A stretch of DNA of 64,000 nt from Enoplolaimus lenunculus (GCA_030248215.1 JASANG010000446.1:22733-86732), one strand, 5' to 3'. Positions 1 to 12,868 are shown, counted from the first letter of the stretch. The notes: a model not told the origin generated them from the sequence alone. Numbers and translations: made by a program.

Positions 1-1075
1 GACATCCTGGATCTTTGGGTGACGAGATATCTAATAATGGAGATACTCGACGTATGTTTTCCTAGCGCAGCATCGTCCACGGTAAATACAGGATTATCAC
101 AGGATATGATGCAGAGTCAAATCCAGAATGCACAAACCCATTATTCAGATTTGACTCAATACCAGATGTCTCAACCGGTGCAAGCGAGTACACAATATAG
201 TGGTGCATTAGCTAATAATGCACCGTTGTGGACGAATACAGTTTGTCGTCCTGGTCCTAGGTATAATATACTAGCAGCAGTGACGAATGCATTAGGTGCG
301 AGACCGAAGACAGTATGGAGTACAGATATTGCTAAAAATTATGGGCAACATGAATCGTATAATCCGGAAGCATCATCGGATTTACCGAGATACTTGACGG
401 ATTGGTCATTGTGAGCATCAATGTTGCCAGGTACATTTGCGAATACTTTACGAGATAGGCCGGAACATTCGCTGTACAGATTGAAGAGGTGGTAGCCCAG
501 GTATACCACCTCTGCGTTCAACAGCGATATATGTATGTGGCGTGGATGCGGAGGACAACGAAGTACGTGAATTAACAGAGCGATATATTGACGGGTTGAC
601 TGTTATCCAACATGAAAAATTTACAAATTGGTTACAGAAATCGGGAAATATACAACCGGAAAGGGCGGAATCACGGCAGAGTACGCGCCCTGCCACGCGA
701 ATACAGTCCGCTCCTAGGATTGGGTATAATCCACAACCTAGAGAGATGGTCTCATCTAATGTGGTTCGGAATTTATAGGAAGAAGGAAATTGGGTTCGTG
801 GTCGGGCTACAAAAGAAAATCCCTGATACCCCACTGGTGGAGGATGCAATTGTGGAAATACCTAACAATAGATTACGTAATATGCACGGAAACACAGTTG
901 CTTATTAAGATGCCAAGTAAGTTTACCGTGCCGACGTATGATGGTAAAATTGATTTTGGTGTATATATCCGTAAGTTTGAGCGCATAATGCAAATTCCAA
1001 GGTTACGGATATAGAATCAAAGTCTTTAAAGCTAACTTGTGCGGAGCTGCGGATAAGTTTCTCGAAATATTAGAG
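1..1075 (+). mobile_element. Fossil gag region, Ty3/Gypsy-like LTR element
   Basis: Broken remnant of a retroelement gag region; it runs off the left edge. Several stretches resemble, in the same order, the leader and early gag of the better preserved element at 31.6-33.2 kb: an acidic motif like EIRELT (near 555-590), an ESRQS motif (near 670), and a block like DFGxYxRKFERxMQ (near 950-990), which in that element precedes the gag core. The copy is old and broken several times. No LTR, primer-binding site or protease of the same strand is visible next to it. It is a relative of, not a copy of, the element at 29-38 kb, since identity is patchy. Family assignment is inferred from this similarity and from the zinc-knuckle gag of the relative. 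Confidence 0.6.
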
Positions 1076-2136
1076 GAGAAGTATGGGAGCACCTCCCAGG
1101 CATACTGAGTTAAAAGCGGTGCGAATGTTAACTTTTGCGGATAAAGAAAAAGGAGTTATACAGGTGCAGGAAATAGAAAAGGTTCTGGTGAATAATGACA
1201 ATTTGAATGTTGAAAAGACATTTGCTGGAGAACAAGACGTTAAACAAGCGGAGCAATCGCTGTCTGATGAACCTGTTAAGTTACTTGCAAATTTCTGCCG
1301 CGTAGCTACCTCGATAAATCCGTTACCGAATACTACGGCGATGGCGCATTGCGAATTGCTTAATAAATTTAAGGAGGAGCCAGAAATATTATATAGTGGA
1401 ACCAAATTTGAAGTCTGAAACATTCGCAGATGCATTGTTAATACTGTAACGCGGTTCTACGCGCAAGTGAACTCATCGAATTTGATCCAAGAAGGTTCGC
1501 ACTGCGACACAGATAACGTCCTGGTCCAACGTAAACGGCGTATCAGTAATAACGTTTCCGAGAAACTATAAGCTTGGTCACAGACTCGTTAGCAACCTAC
1601 AGATGCTAGAGACGCAGTAACCAAAAATGTATATTTTTAGCAAAACTTTTATATTCCGTAAAATACCCAGAGTGTACCCATACATTCTGCACATTTGCTT
1701 AAAAATCCTTTTCGCGTGAAAATTGTAACCTTCCGTTATACATATTGCAAATGTTAAGATTACATTTTCAACCATTGTCTTTAACCAAAATCAGAACGAT
1801 TTAACATATGAAGCACGATTAGGAAACACATCTGAACTCTTATAATGAGTTGAAATGTTAAAAATATAAATTTATGATTTTGAACTTCATATCGTTACAT
1901 TTCCTCCCTCTTTTAGAAGCACAGACTAATTGTGCTAATAAGTAAAATTTAATAAAGCTAGATAACTAAACTTTAGCAAAGTGTTACTTATATGTATAAT
2001 AAATCGGCTCACTAGTAAACCCCATATATAATGCTCTTTAGCCATATGTTGTACGGTTGTATGTTAGGTTGTTTGTTGTTTGTTTGCTCCCGTCTTATTG
2101 TTTGCTAATTTAAGCGACTGGAATTCGTGTGGTTTG
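1076..2136. other. Gene-free stretch with one unrecognised open frame
   Basis: A plus-strand open frame of 111 codons (1083-1418) is rich in Lys, Glu and Gln and looks like a retroelement linker more than a host exon; I do not recognise it. It starts just where the fossil gag core fades, so it may belong to the same remnant. The rest (1421-2136) is AT-rich and holds no supported gene. Confidence 0.3.
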
Positions 2137-3000
2137 CTAACTGTGCGAATGCCACCTGCAAATCAGACAGGATGTTTCGAGTATATCAAATCTTTCATTC
2201 TGGTGTTGGATTATTGATTCCAGAACTTCTACGACACGTGATGTTTGTTGTGTGATTAATTGATTGTTTAATGTTTCGCGGGTGGTCGAAATTTCTTGGC
2301 ATACTTGGTCTTCAAGCCGCACTAGTTGAAGGCGCGTCTGTGTCAACAGTTTGTTCGTTTGTTCGGTTAACTCTATGCTTGTGTTTCTTGCTATCCCATT
2401 GTCCGTGCTGGTAGCTGTGTCAGCATATCCGATGTCTCGTACTGGTTCGACGGGTAGGTTCTCCTCGAACTTAATGCTGGGTTCTGGAATGGATATCATT
2501 GCGGCAACGCTGGTAGACGGTGTCGGTTGGTAATACTGCTCCCCGTTGGTGGTTATATTAGCCATAAATAGCTGCCAAGTATTTAGATTTGCTTGTGTTA
2601 TGTCACGATAGTTCATAAGTATTTGAATTATGTTTGTGCGTGGCGTGACTGCTAAGAAATGTATTATCTCGGTCAGTTTATTGCCAAAAGCTAAAAGTTT
2701 GCGATCATAATCCAATATGATACACCCAAGACGACGTTGAAAATCAATTCCCAGTATACAACCATATGGACATGATTCTCCGTCTACTATCGTGAATACA
2801 TGAGTAATGGGTGTTTTCCCGACGAATATTCTTAAGATTGCTGTTCCTTTGAAGTTTAATGACTCTCCCATCAGAGATTTTGCAGGAATGGTAGGTAAAT
2901 GAGCTTCAGGAATCCCAAGTGATTTAAATAATGTTTGCGAAATTAACGTGTGACTTGACCCTGTATCGAACTAACATGTTATTTTCCTTTGAGCCACTTC
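2137..3000 (-). mobile_element. Fossil retropepsin (aspartic protease) region
   Basis: On the minus strand the translation shows the hallmarks of a retroviral-type protease: an FDTGSS active-site motif near 2960, then about 85 residues later an ILGIDF motif followed by a hydrophobic strand, the usual C-terminal signature. Upstream of the active site a Cys-rich lead-in (ICGTKTCNF) fits a gag-pol linker. Downstream comes a Gln-rich segment with heptad-like spacing, probably coiled coil. The piece is broken, at least once near the active site. It belongs to an LTR retroelement, probably Ty3/Gypsy-like, and appears old. It is antisense to the gag remnant at 1-1075, so the two are not one intact copy. 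Confidence 0.6.
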
Positions 3001-3111
3001 AGCTGGAATAAGAAAATTACACGTTTTTGTACCACAAATTGATTTTGGTTCCCAAGTTGGTGTGTCTTTTTCGGAAATCTCCATAATAGCCCAAGAAGGG
3101 ATCCTTGTTGT

Positions 3112-3675
3112 TTATGTATTCAAAGTTTGTTCATTTGGTTTTAGTACATATGGTAATTCCGGCACTTCTGGTGGTGAATTTCTTTTAGATACGGGCCAAA
3201 ATCTTTTTATAGTTCGGTTTTTAAATATGGTTTTTCGTGGTTTGCATTTTTGAAACTGTTTTTTTCTATAGCTTACATATAGGAACCCAATAACTGCTAA
3301 CATAAGGCCTATAATTACTATGAGATTGATAATAATTTGTATTCGTCCCCACAGCAAGCCATTGACTAAACTTATAGTGTCGGTAGTAACACTATGAAAT
3401 ATTTTGCCAACTGTATTACCATAACTTTTAACAACTGTAGCTATACCGTCTCCGGTTTCTTTCATCACATTATAGACGACTGATGGATCGTAAGACATTC
3501 CGGCGGTGTAATTAACAAGTCTGTCTAATTGTGTTTGTGTGTTGCTGTAACGTTGTTTTTCGGTTAAAAGTTGGTAGATATAAGGTCGGTAGTTTGAAGT
3601 GTGTTTTGGTACAATTGAGCTGGTGTTAAAAGAGAAAAACTGAAATTTTGAAGTCCAGATCAGATTCACTGGCAC
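3112..3675 (-). mobile_element. Fossil envelope-like glycoprotein C-terminus
   Basis: A minus-strand open stretch of 187 codons has the architecture of a viral fusion protein's end. It has a Gln/Asn-rich ectodomain with an N-glycosylation site (NYT), an amphipathic membrane-proximal stretch rich in Val, Gly and Thr, one strong transmembrane helix (about residues 112-134, IIINLIVIIGLMLAVIG) and a long basic cytoplasmic tail with KKQF and RKT. The amphipathic stretch plus helix recalls class III (herpesvirus gB-like) proteins known in some nematode virus-like elements, but gypsy-type envelopes share the general plan. That parallel is inference only. The N-terminal part is missing, so it is a fragment. 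Confidence 0.4.
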
Positions 3676-3689
3676 TTCTGATACATGAG

Positions 3690-4080
3690 TTTCCTGCCCT
3701 ATGGAATGCCAATGGTTTTAAGTTGATAAAAAGTATGCAGTGGTGTATTGCACGGTATCATCTTCGATTTTGCTAATAAGTCTTTAGTACCTAGCAGAAC
3801 AAAAAGATATAATACGTGGAACTCTATGTCGTGACATCCACTCATTCGCACCAACATAACCACCGTAGTTGGTGCTGTGATACTGTTCAAGCAGTGATGG
3901 ACGATTCAAGCAATAATATGCAAAATTTTGCGGAACAACGACTTGCAATTCGGCAAAGCACGGACATCAGTGACCATCTTTAGCATAGGACTCTCTAAAA
4001 TGGCCTTAATCTTTCCAGGATCTGGCGCTATACCGTTCACAGATATATTGCAAACCTGTTCGCGGCATTAGTGTAGTTTC
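3690..4080 (-). mobile_element. Fossil reverse transcriptase (thumb/connection) fragment
   Basis: Minus-strand translation near 3890-4070 contains a segment like NGIAPDPGKIKAILESP followed by DVRAL. This matches the conserved RT-to-RNase H connection of Ty3/Gypsy pol (typically V...DPxKIxAIxxxPxP...xVRxFLGL). It is short, old and broken. It lies upstream, in minus orientation, of the envelope-like piece. Confidence 0.4.
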
Positions 4081-4210
4081 GTATATCGTTTCTTCTGATG
4101 CTAATAGGTCTACGGTTGCCGCATCGGTATCCCATCCGGCTTCCGTATTTTTCGATGTGTATACATCGGTATGCGTCCTGGTATGAGCAATAACATGTGT
4201 GCGATTTTTT

Positions 4211-4218
4211 AATTTCAG
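4211..4218 (+). promoter_or_regulatory. 3' splice (probable trans-splice) acceptor before HADH ATG
   Basis: A T-rich tract ending in TTTTTTAATTTCAG stops at 4218, only 12 bases before the HADH start codon at 4231. The nematode acceptor consensus is TTTTCAG. A splice site so close to the ATG suits spliced-leader trans-splicing of an outron; a short untranslated first exon further upstream is the alternative. Confidence 0.45.
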
Positions 4219-4230
4219 AAAGTAATAAAA

Positions 4231-7200
4231 ATGTTATTTAACTATATTCGTCGCACTGTGGTAATTTGTGCTTCCACCCGAAATCTTTCTCTGTGTTCAT
4301 ACCTACCATCTGAATTTAACAACGTGGTTGTCATTGGAGCTGGATTAATGGGAAGTGGTATTGCACAAGTAAATAATATGTTATCATTCTCTGCGAAACA
4401 AACATTGACATATAGCATTATGTATGTCGTAGGATAAACTGCGAGTGACCTTATAGACCAATCAGATGATTATTTGAACAGATGCTATACCGTTAACCAA
4501 TCAGCGATCGTTTTACATCATTGTTGTTTCGCTACATCTCAAAATCGCTATTTTGCCTTTTCCAAACTACTGTTCGCTCAGAATAGCAGATTGGCGTAGG
4601 CCAATTAGTCAATGGTACAAATGGCAGATTGGCCTACAATATATATGTATTTTCACGCCGCAAGTCGTTTTGTTTTAAATATGAGCCATCAGTAATCGAC
4701 CGAATATTAATTTTACCGCATACCGGAATCAGAGCCGGATAAACAATTTGGTACCGGAACCGGTGTCGGATGTTAACCGGATGTAGGGTATGAAGATCTT
4801 TTTGGGGCATATGTGTAACAAATGAACCGAATCAAGATACGATCGGTATTCTAGAGAACGACTTTTAAGTTAGTAATTATCAAAGCAAACGCAAACTCTA
4901 ATCACAATTGTGTAAACAAATGTTTAATCTTTCCTATGCCGAAAAATATTTTAGATCACGCAACACTAAATAACTACGACTTACCGAACCCAGAAACCAA
5001 ACATAGACCATCAAACTTTCGGCTCACGCTCGACGGGCAAAACACTAATGAAATACACTCTGGGAATACTTCGTAGTTCAGTACATCGTTTAAAACGCCA
5101 AAACATCGCTAATCGACACACCAAAATACTTGTAATTAACATCGGTACGAACCAACACCTCGTTAAACTCGATAAATTACACAACTAAATATTAAATATG
5201 ATATGGAACTTAGGGGCTCATTACGGAAAAAATTCGTGTATGCACGCTATGCCACTTCAATCGAAAAAAATTAAACCCACAGACTCCCTGGTGTGGCACA
5301 AAAAATCCTCACAATCGACATTGCAACATATCGCATTCGAATTTTCACAACATTGTACAGATATCGGACTGTAAACGTCCACCAGAAATTAAACTTTAAA
5401 TTTAAACAAAAACGCAAGTATTTCATGTTTTCACTTGAGCGATCAATTCTTAGAACTTCACAAAGCCCACTGTTTACCTTTCTGAAAGACTTTTGAGGGT
5501 CTTTTAATTCTGATGATTAGTGTTTTCTAAATTTGTCCAAAAATGGTCGCTCGTCCGTATTTCAAATTAAAAATTTATTCCGTTCAAAATAAATACCTAA
5601 GCGTCTCCAATCGCAAGCCGTAAGGAGATTTTAAATTTACATCATGAAATCATAATCCACAACTAATTTATAAATGTATCTCCCACTTCCAATATTAAAG
5701 TATCAAGGCTAAACAACCCGCTAAAACATAATTCTTGTAAAGAAGCGCCGCCGAACCCGTACTTACCACAATAATATAAGTACGTACCTCAACCAATTTT
5801 TTAACAGTAACTGCATTTACGTACAATAGTTAACAGGCAAACTGAAAACACGGGGGAGGGGTTTTCAGAAAACTATATTTTCTAAAAAGGGGTACTCTAA
5901 AGTGCTACAAAGTTACAATTGGCACAAGCCATTTAGTCGAAATTAAACTATAAAGGTCCATCTAAGGCCACATTTACCAAACCCAACACCGCTGCATGCT
6001 GAGTAGTAAAGCTCTTCATCACCGCATTCCAGATCGCAAATACCTGTCAGCACATACTGTTACGTACACAACATATTATGTACACACAAATATAATGCCG
6101 ATGCCGATAGTTACGAAAAGTGTCGATTATTATCGATGCCGATGCCGGATATTCGGCACATCCCTACTTCATATGGGCGAAATACGAAAATATATGTGGT
6201 GTGTATGAAATGTCCTTGAATTAAGCGCAAATGGGAATATGCATCGTGGTAATAATAGATTTACATAATCATTTTAATATTGTATTATGCCAATTACCAA
6301 GGAACTGATTGACTTATATACTTTTATATATACTTTGTTATACATGTAATTTAAATGTTTGCAAATGCCCGTGTACATTCACAACCATTATTGGGTTACA
6401 ATAGCGCTGAAAAACCTGATAAGGATTACCAGTACTATATTAGGGACGTAACAGTATATCTCAGCATATTGCGGTGGGAAATAATTCCACGTTTAACTAA
6501 CAGAAACAGTAATAAACAAAAATTTCGGTTGTAGAATATACCCTCATTTTCCGTCAGCAAGGAAACTCATGTTCTATAAAACGTACGCATGAATATAACG
6601 TGAACTGGGGTTGTATAAACCGTTTGTATTAACCAAGGTCCTTAGTTGCAGCCTTGAGTAACTGACGACGTAGCTTTGAGCTGGCTTGTTATTTTACGAT
6701 CTGTGCTGTTATTTCATAATAAACGCCCCTGGATTTTGAGACTATACTTCCTTGTGCCACGTGTGTCATCCACAATATAAGTGGCTACAGGCTCATAGTA
6801 AGGGTAGATGCGGATCTAATATACTCAAGCTGGTGCGTAGCCGATAATTTCCTTACATTTGGCACACTGAGTAGGATTTATATTACAGGCTACTAAGCTT
6901 ACCTGGTGTTTATGGGTTCTTTGTGAAATATTTGCCTGAATCAAAATCGTTTGCAGTTGCTAATTATGAGTCCGGTCTAAAGCTATGTGATTAGTCGGAT
7001 TTTGCAACACGATGCTGATTCTGGAGTAGTGCGGTTGGCAGTTCGATCTTTAGCGGCAACGTTGTATGCTGCGAGCGCAAAACTAGTACTTTAATGGGGA
7101 GAAGTCCGAACTCCTAATGAGTTCAGCTTGTCGTCCTCAGGCTTTAAAGCGTGATAACATTTCGAGGGGTGAACGGATTAGGTTTCAGCATTGAATGTTG

Positions 7201-10200
7201 TAAATATACTTCTTGCGCCCAGAGAAGGATCATCGTAAAATATATCAGCAGATGCAAAGGTTGTAATCTTTGGTGTTATATAGTTTATTCTTTTTGTTCT
7301 TCTCCTCCGGTAAAGTCCAGGTGAAGCTCATCCCACCCCTGGAAGAATTTTTCCCTGTAGAAAATTATCAACCTTACTTGTAAGTTATTGGAAACCTTTT
7401 AGCAGACATTGATATAAATTTAAACTTCTTCAGGTGTATCCTCAGACCGATATATCTGTAGTTGGTATCTTTTGTATTAACTTCTAGTAATTTTCGAATA
7501 GGTTGCGGCGCAATCTGGTTACAACGTTACAATGGTCGACGTTGCAAACGATGTGTTGAGCAAGTCTATGAAAACGATTGACAATAATTTACGAAAGGTG
7601 GCGAAAAAGTTACACAAAGAAAATCAAACTGTTAAGTGCAACCTGTAATGAAGACCATTTTTATTACGTGTCACTTTACAGGCGTATAGGTAGCTATTAC
7701 GCTTTAATCGTATGATTTCTACTTGGTAGCTGCTGTCTTTACAGGACGTGTTATTTATTGTCAATCGAAGTGACATTTAAAAATGGAGAAATTCGGCCTG
7801 TAATTACGTTTTGTGCGACTTTTGTAAAAGTATTTATTGACAAATTTGCAGTTGTCAGTGTTGTTTTTGAGGAAAAGTTTATGATTATGGATCAATTTGT
7901 TTTGAATCAAATTGCAGTTTTCGCCGACGCTATTGTATCAATACAACCTAATATCATTGTGCTACCGGATATCCAATCTGGTTCAGTATCCAGCAAACAC
8001 TAATATCCGTATCCCGTTCCGATATCCGGTATAAACCAAACAAATATATGCCGGAATATTTAAGGGTTTTCCAAAGTTCGTAATAGATTTCTTGAAGTGG
8101 AAAACAGATTTTTACAAGTGGCCCTAAAGTTTTAACCTAAGTTTATGTTTTAATATATATATATAATATATATATATAACTATGCAAAACAGAAATCTGT
8201 ATTGTTTTAGGAACAAGAACAATTTGTAACAAAGGCTCTTCAAAATTTAGCTACCGACATAAACCTAGCAAGCGCGGTGAAAGATGCTAATATTGTAATA
8301 GAAGCAGTTGTTGAAGATTTAAAAATTAAACATAAATTGCTTGAAGAAGTGGAAGCTTCTGCACCCAGGTAAAGGATTTTGAAAGTTTATTTACAGTTTT
8401 AGACACTGTGAGTTTACAGCTTGTTGAACCAAACTCTGTGTTTGATATGGTATAATAAAAAGACTGAAAGTAAACAAGTTTGGGTGTATGAAATAATTTA
8501 TTACTGCGGTCAGGCTTGTTGCTATCTTAATAGCGGTATTTAGCTTCTATGAATCACGGCAAGAGTGCTTATTTCTAATTAGCTCCAGGGTGCGAGCGGA
8601 TATTTATTTACCGGAGCCCACAACTGAAATTTTTACTGGAACGGAATTTCAACCGGATATAACATCGAAATTTGCGTATTTGTATCGCTCTAAAGCAGGA
8701 TGTAACCGGAATTCCGGAATTCCGGTTTCGGATGGAAAATCGAGTATTTTTTACATATGGTTCCGGTAATAAATTTTATATATTTTTTCATCGGAATTCT
8801 CCGGTCTTTTCGGTATTGAAAATTTTATAAAGATTATAACAAGTGTCTCGTGTTCTGGTTTTTTCAGCACTACTGTAATAGCTACGAACACATCATCCAT
8901 GAAACTTAACGACATAGCATCAGTGTTAATGAAAAAAGATCGGTTTGGAGGAACACATTTTTTCAATCCCGTACCCGTTATGAAGTTAGTTGAGGTATGT
9001 GCGCGCAATTTTTTGTTGTCTAATCTATAAATAAAATGTGTGCTGAATGCTATGTAACTTTACATCAAAGGCAAAAATTTTATGCTATTGTATTGCAATA
9101 TCTATATATTTACACTTTTCAGATAATTCGAGGCCCAGATACAAGTGAAAAAACTTTACAACTGCTCACAGATTTTGGTAAAAGCCTCGGCAAAACGACC
9201 GTGACTTGTAAAGTATGTTCAGGATATCGTTGGTTTATCAAAAAATAACTGAAATTTCAAAGTTAAGCATTGCTGCAGTGTGAATGGTGGCAATGAAGTT
9301 ATGTAATTGGCGTGTAAAAATGGCTGGAGCTTAATAAGTATTTTTAAATTTTATGGAAGTTAAAGGCACTAAACAGGACAGCGCACATGGGCGTGGCGCA
9401 TCAGTGGCCTTTCGTATTTTGTACTCCAGTCGAAAGAGGATTTTATCGAAACCCAAGCCATGTCTGTCTTCCAGAATGAATTACACATGTGGATTCGTTA
9501 TCTTTTGTGGGGAGAGGCTTTTAGCTTGTTATAAAAAGTTTCAAGGCGTACATTAAATAGCTATGCGATGCCTTCCCACACTCGGAAAAGTGGGAACATG
9601 AACTTGGGGAAACCAGAAGTGGAGGACTTGGTTGTCCTGCCCCCACCAGTGAGAACCGAGTACATATTTTAGAAACATCGGTTATGTGATTACTAATAAG
9701 AAAGTAATGTTAATCGTTTTTATCCACTTTTGTAATTAATTTATGTGTTGTTTTGTGGGTTTCGTGTGGCTGATTTCGCAAGAGTAGTTTTAGTAAATAC
9801 TGTCAGAATTATTCGCTGGTCCAACAGGAACCGAATAAAGTAATACAATTATATTACATTTTTCTCAAAGGCGGAGCGTATGCCTAACGCCCGCTGACCG
9901 ATATTAAATAGGTTTGCTGCTGAACAATCATATTTTGTTTCGTCGAAACAGTTTTTACATAATATACAAGAACCTAACGATGATTACAAGTTTGTGGTTT
10001 TCCAAGTCTTTGCATGTAAACAGATTTTTTTAGTTCTTCAAGACAGTGTCTAATATTTGGCCGTATTGGCCGCGACAATTTGATGTTTGGTCCCCGAGCC
10101 GAGATCAGGAACTCTAATGTATATATTTTTGTTGATTCCAGGATACTAACGGATTTATTGTAAATCGCCTGCTTGTGCCTTATCAGATGGAAGCCATACG

Positions 10201-12868
10201 ATTGCTTGAACGAGGTAACAAGTAACGGTGAACGGATGCTGTATAAAATTGTATACGAATCCTGTTATTCTAAAATATCAATAAGCTGAGTATTTTTCTT
10301 GGTCCCACACACAGCAGTGATCTGCCTCGTCTGATGCTGTTTATATGTGCATTAATGTGCATTTAAGGTTCAAAGTTTGATTTGAAATTCTGATTGCGTG
10401 TTTGCTTAAAAAATCCATGTTCTGTTATTTGTTTGCCGAATTCGAGTTAATTTTTGTTATTTAATTGTCGATTTCGATAAACAAGTATAGTAATATCAGT
10501 TTGTCCACGGTTTAATCCGATACAATTACGTATAACAGTGGTGCATTAGGTTCCAACTTTAAAGGGCCACAGCATTAACTGCAGTATTTTAGTTTTAAAT
10601 CCGGTCATACCTTGAGACCTTTTGCCGTTGTCGCGTTCTTTTAGGTTTTGCAATTTGTTAAAGGGGATGCCTCAGCAGAAGATATTGATATCGCAATGAA
10701 ACTTGGTGCGGGATATCCAATGGGTCCGTTAGAGTTGGCTGACTTTATAGGACTTGATACAGCAAAATTCATTCTTGACGGTATGTTCGTAATGTGAACT
10801 GTAACAATTTTCTCAGTCAAATAATGAACAAAACAACTGAAGTTGGATTTCTTTATTTTCGCAAAACTAGGTCGTTTACATACTTCAGATATAAAGTTGT
10901 ACGACAAATTGCTATTCTGAACAATAGCTAATTGGCCTAGGCTCGTGCTATTTATTTAATAACAGTTTAGCCGTGTTTAAATTGCAAATCTGTTGCTAAA
11001 TCGTTTTTACAGCTGGAATAAAAAAATTAAGATTTGGTCTTAATAATTTGTCACAAAAATTTCAACACTAACATCTCTTTTTTGTGACAACATATATTTT
11101 GCAATGTAAAGGTTTTGCTAATTCGCACGTCAAAACGCATTTATGACTCAAATTGAAATATGTGCGATATACGTTGCATTGCGCAAGGTGTGAATACACG
11201 TGGAAATACCGGACTCCTTAGCCCTACAGAAAGTTTGTTGCCAGAATGTTTTGAAATTTTGATATCTCTTAATCCACTGGACAACTTGTTTGTATCTGCT
11301 ACAAATTAGCTTTGTTTACAATATACCCTAATCTTCTATACAGTGAAGTCATAAATCATTGCTTATTGCCACCGATTTGCCGAATGTTAAACCGTAACCG
11401 AGTATCCTACCGCGTTTTGATACGTACCCACGCTTTACGGTAACTTAAATATTGTTGCCTCGCACTTGCGTGGGATCCAAAATTATAAAATGTATCGTGT
11501 TATGTTGTATCATCCAGCTTGTACCCATTGACTTATCACTGGCTGTCGCCACGACCGTTATGTTGCAACATTTGAGACACCGATTTAGGTCTTCTCAAAA
11601 GATCTTCCACTGGTACATGTGCTCATATATGCTCATGTATTTAAGTAAAATGTAATGCTGTAATTGCTGAACAGTCATTTAGCAAGTGTTTAATGTCGTT
11701 CACACCAACTTTACATTGTAACCACGACGCGTCAGGTTTTCATCGGACGCGGTGGAGCTACTGGCCAAGTTTTGAGCAGTGCCCTTCTCATTTCGACTGA
11801 GCCACTGCCACTGCACTCCAAGCTTCATAGTGAGTCAGCTTTGGCATGTTGTTATTCTGGTGTACAATACTACCATTGCATCCAACGTTATTGGTAATCG
11901 TCCACATTGCTACATGTCGCTAATGGTTTTTCCGCTGGGAATTTATCTCCATCTGGTCTACATTAATTACTGTATTATCTTGTAACCTTGCAACACAGCA
12001 GCGAAATATCTCGAAACCGGATTAGCTCAACAGATGAAGCAAATTAAATGGTTAAATTGAAATAATTGTTCAACAAGGCAACTTGAAAAAACTATTTTAA
12101 GTTTCTATAACGAAGTTGACCCGCTACTAATTTCCGAAAAGGGGACAGGCCTTTGGTTGCACTCTGATGCTAAATTATTGATGTGTCAATACAAAAATTT
12201 TTCCGATGCCGATTCTTTAAGTGTTTGCCGATGCACAGTTTTGCTATTTGATGCTTAAAGAACCGTTATATAATTTAGATATTAAGCGTGAAGACTTACA
12301 AGAAATGATTACAATACTGTGACAACTGTTCATATCAGATAAAATGCTTTCAAACACAAAGACAGGAGACATCACAATTTTGTGATTAGATGCACTTCAG
12401 TGCGCTGGCAAATAGTGAAATGAAAAGCATCCCGACTCACTTTTAAGTGAGAAAAGTTCCACACAGAATCGGCAGTTGTTTTGGAGGGCCGATGTCGATG
12501 CCGATGCCGACAGTCGTAAAAAAATTTCATTATCACGAATGCCGGTTAATATAACTGCCAAATTCCTATGTATATCGCATTTAAACTGCACGTAATTACG
12601 CTCATATATTATGACATTTGCTTTCCAAAGTCCCTTCTTGTATTTTATGTATTAACTTTCTAGAGGAAAATGCAAAATACTCTGATGTTTTATTAGTTAT
12701 TTGCTGTTATTTGTGTCACAAACTGTACATCGCTAGTTTTGTTTTTCAGTATTTCACAAGGCTGAACCAAGTAATCCGTTAATGAAACCGATACCACTTT
12801 TGACTAAAATGGTTGCAGATGGCAAACTTGGGCGGAAATCTGGAGAAGGATTTTACAAGTACAAATAG
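4231..12868 (+). CDS. HADH: L-3-hydroxyacyl-CoA dehydrogenase, mitochondrial (8 exons)
   Basis: Catalyses the NAD+-dependent oxidation of 3-hydroxyacyl-CoA to 3-ketoacyl-CoA in mitochondrial fatty-acid beta-oxidation. Exons: 4231-4368, 7502-7630, 8211-8368, 8868-8994, 9123-9212, 10142-10214, 10664-10780, 12750-12868 (stop TAG). They join in frame to 951 bases (316 residues), against 314 in human. Residues 1-28 form a basic, hydroxylated, acid-poor presequence typical of mitochondrial import. The NAD-binding GAGLMG motif is at 36-41. The catalytic dyad is His172 (THFFNP) and Glu184 (MKLVE), spaced 12 apart as in human His158/Glu170. The family signature runs from [10 protein letters not shown] through [12 protein letters not shown], and the protein ends GEGFYKYK. 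All introns are GT-AG; intron 2 uses an unusual GTTAAG donor. No key residue is missing, so the gene looks functional. Introns carry MITE debris (CCGGAT-rich at 7960-8050 and 8590-8760; a CCGATGCCGA type at 12480-12550). Confidence 0.95.
4430..4650. repeat. MITE-like repeat 'N', copy without insertion
   Basis: Lies in HADH intron 1. It shares ordered blocks with 53833-54360: TTATAGACCAATCAG, then ATACCGTTAACCAATCAGCG, CACTGTTGTTT-like and CCAATTAGTCAAT-like segments. At the position where the other copy carries a 266-bp insertion this one reads an uninterrupted TTAA (4493-4496). It is therefore the paralogous empty site. Confidence 0.5.
4890..5325. repeat. Dispersed repeat D1, copy 1
   Basis: Shares long collinear similarity with 21430-21850, including CTTTCCTATGCC, TTAGATCACGCAA, AATACTTGTAAT, GAACTTAGGGGCTC-like and ACAGACTCCCTGG. 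The copies are clearly diverged. No coding capacity or terminal structure is seen; element class unknown. Confidence 0.5.
6095..6165. repeat. hAT-type MITE end, CCGATGCCGA-rich
   Basis: Tandem GATGCCGATGCC units end in GGCACATCCCTA, which read on the other strand gives TAGGGATGTGCC, a common hAT MITE tip. The partner end is not obvious. Similar CCGATGCCGA units recur at 12200-12240 and 12480-12550. All lie in HADH introns. Confidence 0.35.
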
